48,838 bases of DNA. Origin: CAZSNT01 sp964607765 (GTDB lineage Bacteria > Verrucomicrobiota > Lentisphaeria > Oligosphaerales > JABHEG01). Positions within the stretch are counted from its first letter, which is position 1. Each line of letters opens with the position of its first letter. The position numbers and the translations under genes are program-made. The notes under the pieces were generated by a model, which did no database searches, was not told where the DNA came from, and worked only from the letters and a program-made list of their open reading frames with translations. The DNA is taken from the NCBI GenBank assembly GCA_964607765.1, contig CAZSNT010000064.1:1-48838 (forward strand). The letters are read 5' to 3'. This document shows, one piece after another, positions 34,507-42,676 of this stretch.

Positions 34507-36774
34507 ATGCGGATTATGCACAGGACAATCGTCGGCACCGTCGCTGTTACAGCCATCAGCGTTTCCCTGGTTGCGGATATCGTCTACGTCGGCAAGGCCG
34601 GCAAACCGGGCAATCCCGGCACGGAGGCAGAGCCTTTTGCGACCATCCAGGAGGGTGTGGACCGGTGTGGGCCCGGGGACGAGTGCGTGATTCTGCCCGG
34701 GATCTACCGGGAAACTGTGACACTTACCAAAAGTGGAACGGCGGATGCCCCGATCCGGATCCGGGCCCGGGGCGACGTGGTCCTGGACGGGGCTGAGCCG
34801 CTCGTCGGCACGTGGGAGAAGTTCCGGGAGAACGTGGTCCGGGTCGCGCTGCCCGGGCCCGCTGTCGAACAGGCGTTCTCGGCGGGCATGCCTCTCTCCC
34901 CGGCGCGCTGGCCCAATGCCCGGTTCGAGGATACCTGGATCCGCTCGAAGTGGGCGACGTCGGGCCAAGGCTCGAAGAAGGACCTGATGGTGTGCGATGC
35001 CCTGGCCGGGACGGGGATCGACTGGGCGGGGGCGATCGCCGTTCTCAATGTCGGGCATCAGTACAAGACGTGGACCCGGAAGATCCTCACCCATGGCGAG
35101 GGCAACAGTTCCTTCACCTACGCGCTGGAGGAGCGGCTCGGCGATGGGCGAGATTCCGGGCGGGGCTGGTGGAACGACCGATTCTACATCACCGGCTCAA
35201 TCCAGGCCCTCGATGCCCCGGGCGAGTGGTTCCACGACGCGGAGGCCGGGCTCTTCTGCCTCGTCACGGCCAACGGTGAGGCGCCCGCCCCGGACACGGT
35301 TCGGGTTAAACGAAGGGCTCACGGCATCGTCGGCGACGGCGTGACCGATGTGCAGGTCCGGGGGCTTCAGTTTTTCGGATGCACGGTCAGGCTCAGTAAC
35401 GCACAGCGATGCGTCATCGAGGCCTGCGACATTCGCTTCCCATCCTGCACGGCGCTGATCGGGGAGACCATGCCGAAGGCCCAACGCACCTGGACCCCTG
35501 TGACCGGCGTTGTCGGCAGCGACAATGTGCTGAAGGGCCTCTACGTCGCCTACGCCAGCGGCAGCGGCATACAGGCAGCCGGTTCACGCAATCGAGTGGA
35601 GGACTGCATTGTCCACGATGTCTGCTGGTCGGGCACGATCAGCTTCGCGGGCATCAGCATCACGCCTCGGGGCTCCGATGAGACCCGCAGCACGGTGAGT
35701 CGGTGCACGGTCTACAACGTGGGCAACATCGGGATCAGCTACCGGGGCCGCGGCAATGTGATTGAGTACAACCACGTGCACCACACCGGCCTGGCCTGCC
35801 ACGACATCGCGGCCATCCACACGGGCAGTCCGAGAACGGCGGGCAGCACGGCCCATCACAATTGGGTCCACCACAGCATGGGCAAGGGCATGCGCGGGGA
35901 CGATCAGACTCGGGAGCTGACAGTCCATCACAATCTGGTCTGGAACTGCGACGAGGGGATCATCGTCAAAGGCGACCGGAACAAGGTCTACCACAACACC
36001 ATCCTCGGCAGCGATGGCCACGGTGTCCTGCTCATCCCGACGCGGCGGGAGCCGAAGAAGTGGTGGACGCCGCACGAGATTCTGCCTGTCCAGAACGCCA
36101 ACAGCCTGTTCTTCAACAATTACTGCGAAGCGGTCACCTACCGGAACAAGCCGTTGCCCCAGAACAAAGGCATCTCGCACAACATGGCGTACGGCAAAAA
36201 GGGCCGCTACGCCAAAGCCCTGGTGCGAGCTGGAGCCGCCGCCCTGGGCTCGGGCACGCCGGACGCGCGCCCTCGGCAGGGATCACCGGTCGTCGATCAG
36301 GGGAAGGTAGTCGAGGGGTTGACCAATGACTACGCGGGAGCCGCGCCGGATGTGGGCGCCTACGAGTTCGGCGAACCCGGCTGGACGGCGGGTGCGCGTC
36401 GGCCCGTGCCGGAAGACATTGTCCTCAGAATCGAGGCCGAAGTCGCCCGGACGTGGGGTCTGACCGGGCATGCAGGAGGGGGGATTCCAGTCCCTGCGCA
36501 GCTCCGGAAACCCGCGTTCCGCGATCTGTCGAAGAGACTGCAGACGCTCTACGACACGTGCTGGAAGCCGGATGAGATCGACAGACGCAGGGACGCCATC
36601 CAGAGTCGGATGGCGCATCCGGAGGATTCAGCCGAGTACAAGCGGCATCACAGCGTTGTGGTGGAGCTTCACCAGCTCGCCAGGCAGCGCCTTGTCGACC
36701 GTGCGCCCACTGTTCTGTCCGCAGCCGAACTCAAACGGTTTGACGCGGCGATGGGAGTGGCGCGGGACAAGTGA
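34507..36774 (+). CDS. Secreted right-handed parallel beta-helix protein (polysaccharide-lyase-like)
   Basis: A 755-residue secreted protein with signal peptide MRIMHRTIVGTVAVTAISVS. The mature start IVYVGKAGKPGNPGTEAEPF, FATIQEGVDRCGPGDECVIL and GIYRETVTL is typical of PL6/NosD-like beta-helix proteins. The coils carry His/Asn-rich turns such as GNVIEYNHVHHTG, AHHNWVHHSMGKGMRG and GDRNKVYHNTILGSDGHGVL, and end in PDVGAYEFGE. The last 140 residues are a helical tail (RLQTLYDTCWKPDEIDRRRDAI) unlike the helix. The ATG at 34507 is chosen over an upstream in-frame GTG because GGGAG is 6 nt before it and the upstream frame runs through a tandem repeat. Probably acts on an acidic or branched polysaccharide outside the cytoplasm. 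Confidence 0.85.
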   Translation: MRIMHRTIVGTVAVTAISVSLVADIVYVGKAGKPGNPGTEAEPFATIQEGVDRCGPGDECVILPGIYRETVTLTKSGTADAPIRIRARGDVVLDGAEPLVGTWEKFRENVVRVALPGPAVEQAFSAGMPLSPARWPNARFEDTWIRSKWATSGQGSKKDLMVCDALAGTGIDWAGAIAVLNVGHQYKTWTRKILTHGEGNSSFTYALEERLGDGRDSGRGWWNDRFYITGSIQALDAPGEWFHDAEAGLFCLVTANGEAPAPDTVRVKRRAHGIVGDGVTDVQVRGLQFFGCTVRLSNAQRCVIEACDIRFPSCTALIGETMPKAQRTWTPVTGVVGSDNVLKGLYVAYASGSGIQAAGSRNRVEDCIVHDVCWSGTISFAGISITPRGSDETRSTVSRCTVYNVGNIGISYRGRGNVIEYNHVHHTGLACHDIAAIHTGSPRTAGSTAHHNWVHHSMGKGMRGDDQTRELTVHHNLVWNCDEGIIVKGDRNKVYHNTILGSDGHGVLLIPTRREPKKWWTPHEILPVQNANSLFFNNYCEAVTYRNKPLPQNKGISHNMAYGKKGRYAKALVRAGAAALGSGTPDARPRQGSPVVDQGKVVEGLTNDYAGAAPDVGAYEFGEPGWTAGARRPVPEDIVLRIEAEVARTWGLTGHAGGGIPVPAQLRKPAFRDLSKRLQTLYDTCWKPDEIDRRRDAIQSRMAHPEDSAEYKRHHSVVVELHQLARQRLVDRAPTVLSAAELKRFDAAMGVARDK

Positions 36775-36788
36775 GAGGGACGAGTGAA

Positions 36789-37631
36789 ATGCAGATCAAC
36801 AATGTTCTTCTGACCGGCGGCTGCGGTCTCGTAGGGCGTGCTCTCGTGCCCATGTTGCGGGACCGCTACAGCGTCACCCATTTCGAAATGAGCGATCCCG
36901 GTGACGGCCTGCCGTTCATCCAGGGCGACCTGCGGAGTTCGCAGGATGCAGCCGAGGCCTGCGAGGGCATGGACGCGGTGGTCCACGTGGCTGCGCTGCA
37001 CGGCAAGGCGTGGGCGGAGCTTGGCGACGACACGGGCTTCGAGGTGAATGTGACCGGCACGAAGAACATTCTGGAGGGCGCTGTCAAGGCCGGCGTCAAG
37101 CGCGTGGTCTTCACCTCGTCCATCTGGGCAAATGGCCACGGCTCCCCGGCGCCGCCCTATCTGCCGATGGACGAAGCGATGCCGCGTGAGCCGGCCGAGC
37201 TCTACGGGCTCACCAAGATCCTGGGCGAACAGCTGTGCCGGTACACAACGGCCAGGTACGGCCTGAGCACTATCGTGTTGCGGCCGGGCGGCATCCGGCC
37301 AGTCGAGCTGTACGCGCCGACGTTCGCCGGGTTCCTGACCGCGTGTGTTGACGTGCGGGACGTAGCACAGGCACACGTCCTGGCCCTGCAAGCCCCCGCC
37401 GACATGCAGCATGAGGTGTTCATCATCACGGCTGACTCACCGCTGTGTCGGGTTGATCCGGCGGCGTTCAAGGCGGACCCGGCCGCCGCGCTGGACAGCG
37501 TTGTGCCGGGGGCAGGTGGACTGGTCCGCAACGGGGACGTTCCCATCGGGCCGGGTGCGGAGTGGTATACCGTGGAGAAGGCGAAGCGGTTGCTTGGCTA
37601 CCGCCCGGAATACAACTTTACGTTGGCGTGA
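36789..37631 (+). CDS. NAD-dependent epimerase/dehydratase family protein (uronate-dehydrogenase-like)
   Basis: A 280-residue extended short-chain dehydrogenase. The dinucleotide motif TGGCGLVG is at residues 9-16; the active-site triad is seen as TSSIW and YGLTK. Its length and the short C-terminal half resemble uronate dehydrogenases and simple nucleoside-sugar epimerases. The ATG at 36789 follows GAGGGACGAG and lies 14 nt after the beta-helix stop, so the two are probably co-transcribed. In this context it might oxidise a uronic acid or free sugar at C1 to a lactone. UDP-sugar epimerisation is the main alternative. Confidence 0.85.
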   Translation: MQINNVLLTGGCGLVGRALVPMLRDRYSVTHFEMSDPGDGLPFIQGDLRSSQDAAEACEGMDAVVHVAALHGKAWAELGDDTGFEVNVTGTKNILEGAVKAGVKRVVFTSSIWANGHGSPAPPYLPMDEAMPREPAELYGLTKILGEQLCRYTTARYGLSTIVLRPGGIRPVELYAPTFAGFLTACVDVRDVAQAHVLALQAPADMQHEVFIITADSPLCRVDPAAFKADPAAALDSVVPGAGGLVRNGDVPIGPGAEWYTVEKAKRLLGYRPEYNFTLA

Positions 37632-37650
37632 CGGATCGAGGCTAACGGCG

Positions 37651-37710
37651 CCGCGATCGACCGCGATCGACTGCAATCGACCGCAATCGACCGCAATTGA
37701 CCGCAATCGA
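37651..37710. repeat. 10-bp-period array (CCGCAATCGA) before the SDR gene
   Basis: Six units in exact register: CCGCGATCGA twice, CTGCAATCGA, CCGCAATCGA, CCGCAATTGA and CCGCAATCGA. The array begins 19 nt after the epimerase-like stop and ends 14 nt before the ATG of the SDR, just upstream of its AGGGGCG ribosome site. Confidence 0.92.
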
Positions 37711-37724
37711 ATAAGGGGCGAAAC

Positions 37725-38456
37725 ATGCGACTCAGCGGAAGAAAAGCACTCATTACCGGCGCGAGCCGCGGAATCGGTCGAGCCATCGCAGTGGCGTACG
37801 CCAGGGAAGGTGCGGACCTCGTGCTCGCTGCCCGCAGCACTGAAGCTCTTGAGGGCGTTGCGGCCGACGTACGGGAGCTGGGCGTCAACGTCTGTTGTCT
37901 GGCCTGGGATGTTGCGGACATCGCACAGGTCGAGGACCGTCTGAACGAGGTGCGGGATGCGCTGGGTGGCCTGGACATCGTGGTGAACAACGCCGGCGTC
38001 GTAAGACTCCCGCCGGATCACCCGGCCCCGACCCCGGAAGCAGCGTATGACTTCATCATGGACATCAATCTGAAGGCGCTCTACTTCCTGTGCGAAGGCG
38101 CGGCCAAACTGATGCAGGCGCAGAAGAGCGGGGTCATCATCAACCTGGCCTCCGACGCCGGCATGCGCGGCGCACCGAACGCGTACGGCGTCTCCAAGTG
38201 GGGTGTCATCGGCTACACCAAAGGGCTGTCGAAACGGATCGCGCAGGACGGGGTGCGGGTGAACGGGATTGCGCCGGGTCCGGTGGCGACTCAGATGATG
38301 GGCTGCGAGGACGGCAAACCCAGGGATTGGCCCGCGGGGCCGCTCGGCCGGTTCCTGCTGCCCGAGGAAGTGGCCGACGTGGCCGTGTTTCTGGCGTCAG
38401 ACGACGCCCGGGCCGTGCACGGGCACACGATCCCGCTGAACACGGCGAACTCGTGA
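37725..38456 (+). CDS. SDR family NAD(P)-dependent oxidoreductase
   Basis: A 243-residue classical short-chain dehydrogenase. The cofactor motif TGASRGIG is at 11-18, NNAG at 88-91, and the catalytic set Asn115, Ser143, Tyr154 and Lys158 (YGVSK). Closest in pattern to FabG/glucose-1-dehydrogenase/3-ketoacyl reductase-like enzymes of sugar-acid pathways. AGGGGCG lies 6 nt before the ATG. It is the last gene of the co-directional run beginning with the FAH-family gene. With DgoD and the FAH-family hydrolase it could supply the C4 dehydrogenase step of a non-phosphorylative pathway, but the substrate cannot be deduced. Confidence 0.9.
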   Translation: MRLSGRKALITGASRGIGRAIAVAYAREGADLVLAARSTEALEGVAADVRELGVNVCCLAWDVADIAQVEDRLNEVRDALGGLDIVVNNAGVVRLPPDHPAPTPEAAYDFIMDINLKALYFLCEGAAKLMQAQKSGVIINLASDAGMRGAPNAYGVSKWGVIGYTKGLSKRIAQDGVRVNGIAPGPVATQMMGCEDGKPRDWPAGPLGRFLLPEEVADVAVFLASDDARAVHGHTIPLNTANS

Positions 38457-38463
38457 GGAGGGA

Positions 38464-38898
38464 TCAGGGGATGATATCCCGACCTCGCAGACCGAAATGC
38501 GGGGCCGCGGCCAACAGGTGGCGATCATGGCTGTAGATGCAATCCAGGCCACTCGCGGACGCACAGGTCAGGTGCAGAGCATCCGCCGAACGCAGGAAGA
38601 CGTCATCCGGCAGACTCCGGGCCTGTTCGCAGCTGCGATCGATCAGCTCGTCGGAGGCCGGGATCCAGTGCCACAGCCCCGCGGCCTCGTCGGCTGCGAG
38701 TTTGCCAAACACACCGTCGGCGTCCCGCTTGCTCAGCCTTCCTTCCCGCACATGCCGTTTGACGGCCGAAACAAACTCGAGTCTGCCATGGCGACAGCAA
38801 CTGAAGCCAGTTTTCCCCGCTGCCCAGGCAAGAACGCTGGCCGAGCCTGGCTCGTTCAAGTAGCACTTGACAATGTAGGACGTGTCGAGATAGGTCAT
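38464..38898 (-). CDS. PIN-domain toxin (VapC-like)
   Basis: A 144-residue PIN-domain protein. The acidic metal-binding residues are at the expected places: Asp5 (YLDTSYIVK), Glu41 (GRLEFVSAV), Asp106 (RSADALHL) and Asp125 (YSHDRHLL). VapC-type toxins are Mg-dependent ribonucleases acting on tRNA or rRNA. The gene overlaps the upstream antitoxin gene by 4 nt (ATGA), the normal arrangement for translational coupling. It sits on the opposite strand to its carbohydrate-gene neighbours, so it is probably an independently acquired module. Confidence 0.92.
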   Translation of the reverse strand: MTYLDTSYIVKCYLNEPGSASVLAWAAGKTGFSCCRHGRLEFVSAVKRHVREGRLSKRDADGVFGKLAADEAAGLWHWIPASDELIDRSCEQARSLPDDVFLRSADALHLTCASASGLDCIYSHDRHLLAAAPHFGLRGRDIIP

Positions 38899-39125
38899 CG
38901 CTCGTCCCGGTCAGCCGAGATCAGCTCGGTCGAGTCGAGGCCGACAGCGGGCAGATCGGCCGCAAGGCGCCTCGGGAACGTCGGGGGGATATCTTCCCCC
39001 TGGCCGAGGGCTGTAAGGACAGCGACTTGTTTGCCGCGGTCCGTCACGATGAACGGCTCGCGTGCCGCCTGCCGGACATACCGGCCCGTGGCGGCGTGAA
39101 GTTGTCGAATGGTAATCGTGTTCAT
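38895..39125 (-). CDS. Phd/YefM-type antitoxin
   Basis: A 76-residue protein beginning MNTITIRQLHAATGRYV, followed by REPFIVTDRGKQVAVL, the typical Phd/YefM N-terminal DNA-binding fold; the C-terminal 35 residues would wrap the toxin. The ATG at 39125 is used because the family motif begins there and longer frames have no family support. It neutralises the overlapping PIN toxin and probably represses its own promoter through the palindrome just upstream. Confidence 0.9.
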   Translation of the reverse strand: MNTITIRQLHAATGRYVRQAAREPFIVTDRGKQVAVLTALGQGEDIPPTFPRRLAADLPAVGLDSTELISADRDER

Positions 39126-39132
39126 GCCATAA

Positions 39133-39152
39133 ATGTGACACATGTTACACAT
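39133..39152. promoter_or_regulatory. Candidate autoregulatory operator of the toxin-antitoxin pair
   Basis: A 20-bp near-palindrome, ATGTGACACATGTTACACAT, symmetric at 16 of 20 positions, lies 8-27 nt upstream of the antitoxin start. Phd/VapB-type antitoxins bind such sites to repress their own operon; that role is inferred from position. The spacer 39126-39378 also holds an imperfect 8-9-bp repeat (CAGTGACTC, GGTGACTGG) near 39281-39302. Confidence 0.55.
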
Positions 39153-39378
39153 GAAGTCAAGGCAAGCCTTGAGAGGGCAACCCGCGAAGCAACGTGGTAT
39201 GTTGACCGGCGCGCAGGTTGCGGAGATCGCACGGGTTGCTGACCGCTGAGCGTGCTTGTGTGGAAACGCCGGGGATAACTCAGTGACTCGGTGACTGGGT
39301 GGCTCATGTGGTCCGAGCCCACGCATGCGTCAGCCGGTCACTGCATCACAGCCGGACAGCATGAAAGGACACCTACCG

Positions 39379-42300
39379 ATGATGACACGTCTTATACCTG
39401 TTTTCCGGACAGCCCGCTGGTGCGTGGCATTCTGCTGTGTCGTTGCCGTGGGGCCTGCTCATTCAGCCCCCGCCAGCGCCGCCCGGGCAATCCTCAACGC
39501 GTCCGGGGTCAAAGGCGGATTGGTCGTGCATGTGGGTTGTGGCGACGGAGCGCTCACGGCTGCGCTGCGTGCCAACGAGAGCTATGTCGTGCAGGGGTTG
39601 GCTGCTGACGCTGCCGATGTGGCCGCGGCCCGGGCACACGTGCGTACTCGAGGGCTCTACGGCCCGGTATCGGTCGCGCAGTTGCGGAGTTCGCATCTGC
39701 CTTACACGGACAACACGGTCAACCTGTTGGTTTCGGGGACTGGCTCTGCCTTGTCGCGTGCCGAAGTGGCACGCGTGCTGTGCCCAAACGGCGTGGCGGT
39801 CACTGTCGATGCGCAGGGCTCGGTCAGCGACCGCTGGCAGAAGCCGCGTTCCGCGGGGCTCGACGACTGGACGCATTACCTGCACAGCCCGAGCGGCAAC
39901 GCGGTGAGTCAGGACCGCGAGATCGGGTTCCTGCGCCGCCTGCAGTGGATCGACGGGCCGCGTTACGGCCGGCACCACGATCACATGTCCAGTGCCAGCG
40001 CCATGGTCACGGCGAATGGCCGGCTTTTTACCATTTTCGACTATGCGTCGGCGTTCAGCATCCAATTGCCTTCCGACTGGCAGCTGGTCGCGCGCGACGC
40101 CTTCAACGGCATGGAGCTCTGGCGCCGTGAGATGGGGCCGTGGTTTTCCCAGATGCAGCGTTTGAAGAGCGGCCCGTCCGACTTGCCGCGCCGAATTGTG
40201 GCGATCGGGGACACGGTCTACGCGACGCTTGCCTTGGACGCACCTGTGACAGCGCTTGATGCTGCTACAGGCGAGACACTGAAGACGTACGAGCAGACTC
40301 AAGGCACGGACGAGATTCTGGTCCTGGACGGTGTGCTGTACCTGGTCGTGAACCGGGAGGGCTACGACCCGAAGCCGCGCAAGGAGTTCAAGCCGCAGAA
40401 GCGTGTGCTGATGGCGGTGAACGCTGACACTGGCACCACGCTGTGGGAGAAACCGTGGCCATGGGTCGTGCCCGGTTGCCTGGCCGTGGCGGACGGGCGC
40501 GCGGTGTTCTTCGACGGCGAGTGCGTGGCTGCGCTCGACGCCCGGACCGGCGCGCAACTGTGGAAGTCGGAGACATTGGGCAAGCAGAGCAGTCTCGTGC
40601 CCATCTACTTCTCGCCGTGCCTTGTGCTGTACGAGGATCTGGTGCTGTTCTCCGGCGCGGAGCCCGACGTGAAGCCGTACCACGCCGACAACGGCAAGAC
40701 CATGTTCGCGTTTGCCGCCGACACGGGCAAGACGCTGTGGCGGGCGCCGCATGCGCCGTCCGGCTACCGCAGTGCGGAAGACATCCTTGTTCTCAAGGGG
40801 CTCGTGTGGACGGCGGATATTTTCAACAGCAAGGAGTTCCGTACGCCGCAGACAGGCATGGTCTGGGGCCGTGACCCGCGTACCGGGGAGGTGAAGGTCG
40901 AGTTCAAGCCGGACGTGGACACGCACTGGTTCCACCACCGCTGCTACCGTGCGAAGGCCACGGAGAAGTACCTGCTCACGTCCCGGACCGGGATCGAGTT
41001 TGTGGATGTGGCCGCGAAGCACTGGACTTGCCACCACTGGGCTCGTGGCGCCTGTCTCTACGGCATCATGCCGGCGAATGGGATGGTCTACAGTCCGCCG
41101 CACCCGTGTGCCTGTTACCTCGAGGCGAAGCTCTACGGGTTCAATGCCTTGGCGGCGCATTCCGCGGCGCGGCAGAAGATCGTCGCCGCCCAGGCAGCGG
41201 CGGACCGGTTGGCGAAAGGCCCTGCCTATGCCCTGGACCTGGCCGTGCCGGCCCTGGGCCAGTCGACGGGTGCGGAATGGCCGACGCTGCGGGCTGACGC
41301 GTCCCGCAGCGGCCGCGTTGCTGCGCGGGTTCCGACGCAGCTCGCTCCCGCCTGGCGCGCTGAGATCGGCGGCCGGCTCAGCAGTCCGGTGGTTGCCGGT
41401 GGCCGCCTTTTCGTGGCCGCCATCGATTCGCACCAGGTGCATGCGTTGTCCGCGGCCGACGGCAAGCCGCTCTGGCAGTTCAGCGCCGGTGCGCGGATCG
41501 ACAGTCCACCCACCGTTTGGCAGGGGCGCGTGCTGTTCGGGGCTCGGGACGGATATGTCACCTGCCTGCGCGCCGACGACGGACGTCTGGTGTGGCGCTA
41601 CCGCGCCGCGCCTGCCGACCTGCGCATGGGCGCGTTCGGGCAGATCGAGTCGGTCTGGCCTGTACACGGGGCCGTGCTGGTGCACGAGCCGACGCCGGGC
41701 AAGCCGGAGCTGTGGTGCGTGGCCGGCCGCTCCATGTTCCTGGACGGCGGCCTGCGGCTGCTGCGTCTGGATCCGGCGAGCGGGACGAAAATCGGTGAGA
41801 AGATCCTGGACGACCGTGTCCCCGAGGCCGACGACAACCTGCAGGTCAAGATCGGTGGGCTGAACATGCCCGTGGCGCTGCCTGATGTCCTCGTGCGCTC
41901 CGGCGATTCGGTCTACATGAAGACGCAGCAGTTCGATCTGGCGGGGAGCCGCATCGACATTGACGTTCCGAACAGGGGCGCTCGCGAACAGAAGGGCGAG
42001 ACCGCACACCTGTTCTGCCCGACCGGGTTGCTGGACGATGTCTGGTGGCATCGCTCTTACTGGCTGTACGGGCGCGTCTGGAAATCGGGGGCTGGGGGCT
42101 ACTACCAGCCTGGCCGGTACGCGCCGTCCGGTCGCCCGATGGTTTTCGATGAGAAGACGGTGTACGGGTTCGGCCGCAAGCCGGAGTTCTACCGTTGGAC
42201 TACACCCATGGAGTACATCCTGTTCGCGGCGGACAAGCAACCGAAGATCCTCGCCCTGGGCGACCCGAAGGCTCGGAAGGGAAAGAAGAAGAGCTCCCTG

Positions 42301-42663
42301 GGCGCCAGGCCCGGACAGACGTTCAAGAAAGAGTGGAAGCAGGACGTGCCGATCCTGGCCCGGGCCATGGTACTGGCGGGCGACACGCTGTTCTTTGCCG
42401 GCCCGCGGGATCTGATCGACGAGCCCGAGACACTCAAGTCAATGCACACGCCGGAGACCCGGAAACTGCTGATGCGGCAGGCGGCTGCCGTAGCGGGCAG
42501 AGAGGGTGCCGTACTGCGGGCAGTGTCGGCGGCGGCCGGCACGAAGCTCGCGGAGCAGAAGCTGGACACACTGCCTGTGTTTGACGGTATGATCGCGGCG
42601 GGTGATCGCCTCTTTTACAGCAGCACGGACGGCTCTGTCACGGCGCTCGCCACACGGGATTGA
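39379..42663 (+). CDS. Secreted fusion of a methyltransferase-like domain and PQQ/BamB-type beta-propeller
   Basis: A 1094-residue protein with a signal peptide (MMTRLIPVFRTARWCVAFCC to about residue 30). Residues about 35-145 form a class I methyltransferase-like Rossmann unit: VVHVGCGDGALTAAL (motif I, 49-63), then SSHLPYTDNTVNLLVSG and ARVLCPNGVAVTVD. From about 165 (LDDWTHYLHSPSGNAVSQD) it becomes a long quinoprotein-like propeller with recurring blades ending in LWR or LWE (MELWRREMGPW, TTLWEKPWPW, KTLWRAPHAP, GRLVWRYRAAP). The ATG at 39379 follows AAAGGA. Similar fusions occur in Planctomycetes without a known function. SAM is not normally available outside the cytoplasm, so the first domain may bind another ligand. 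It is followed 13 nt later by the sulfatase. Confidence 0.8.
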   Translation: MMTRLIPVFRTARWCVAFCCVVAVGPAHSAPASAARAILNASGVKGGLVVHVGCGDGALTAALRANESYVVQGLAADAADVAAARAHVRTRGLYGPVSVAQLRSSHLPYTDNTVNLLVSGTGSALSRAEVARVLCPNGVAVTVDAQGSVSDRWQKPRSAGLDDWTHYLHSPSGNAVSQDREIGFLRRLQWIDGPRYGRHHDHMSSASAMVTANGRLFTIFDYASAFSIQLPSDWQLVARDAFNGMELWRREMGPWFSQMQRLKSGPSDLPRRIVAIGDTVYATLALDAPVTALDAATGETLKTYEQTQGTDEILVLDGVLYLVVNREGYDPKPRKEFKPQKRVLMAVNADTGTTLWEKPWPWVVPGCLAVADGRAVFFDGECVAALDARTGAQLWKSETLGKQSSLVPIYFSPCLVLYEDLVLFSGAEPDVKPYHADNGKTMFAFAADTGKTLWRAPHAPSGYRSAEDILVLKGLVWTADIFNSKEFRTPQTGMVWGRDPRTGEVKVEFKPDVDTHWFHHRCYRAKATEKYLLTSRTGIEFVDVAAKHWTCHHWARGACLYGIMPANGMVYSPPHPCACYLEAKLYGFNALAAHSAARQKIVAAQAAADRLAKGPAYALDLAVPALGQSTGAEWPTLRADASRSGRVAARVPTQLAPAWRAEIGGRLSSPVVAGGRLFVAAIDSHQVHALSAADGKPLWQFSAGARIDSPPTVWQGRVLFGARDGYVTCLRADDGRLVWRYRAAPADLRMGAFGQIESVWPVHGAVLVHEPTPGKPELWCVAGRSMFLDGGLRLLRLDPASGTKIGEKILDDRVPEADDNLQVKIGGLNMPVALPDVLVRSGDSVYMKTQQFDLAGSRIDIDVPNRGAREQKGETAHLFCPTGLLDDVWWHRSYWLYGRVWKSGAGGYYQPGRYAPSGRPMVFDEKTVYGFGRKPEFYRWTTPMEYILFAADKQPKILALGDPKARKGKKKSSLGARPGQTFKKEWKQDVPILARAMVLAGDTLFFAGPRDLIDEPETLKSMHTPETRKLLMRQAAAVAGREGAVLRAVSAAAGTKLAEQKLDTLPVFDGMIAAGDRLFYSSTDGSVTALATRD

Positions 42664-42676
42664 GCACGGAGGCGCC

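Noticed and set aside
39463..42240. Reverse-strand open frame of about 925 codons opposite the methyltransferase/propeller gene
   Set aside because: Arg/His/Pro-rich composition without family motifs, fully antisense to a well-supported gene.
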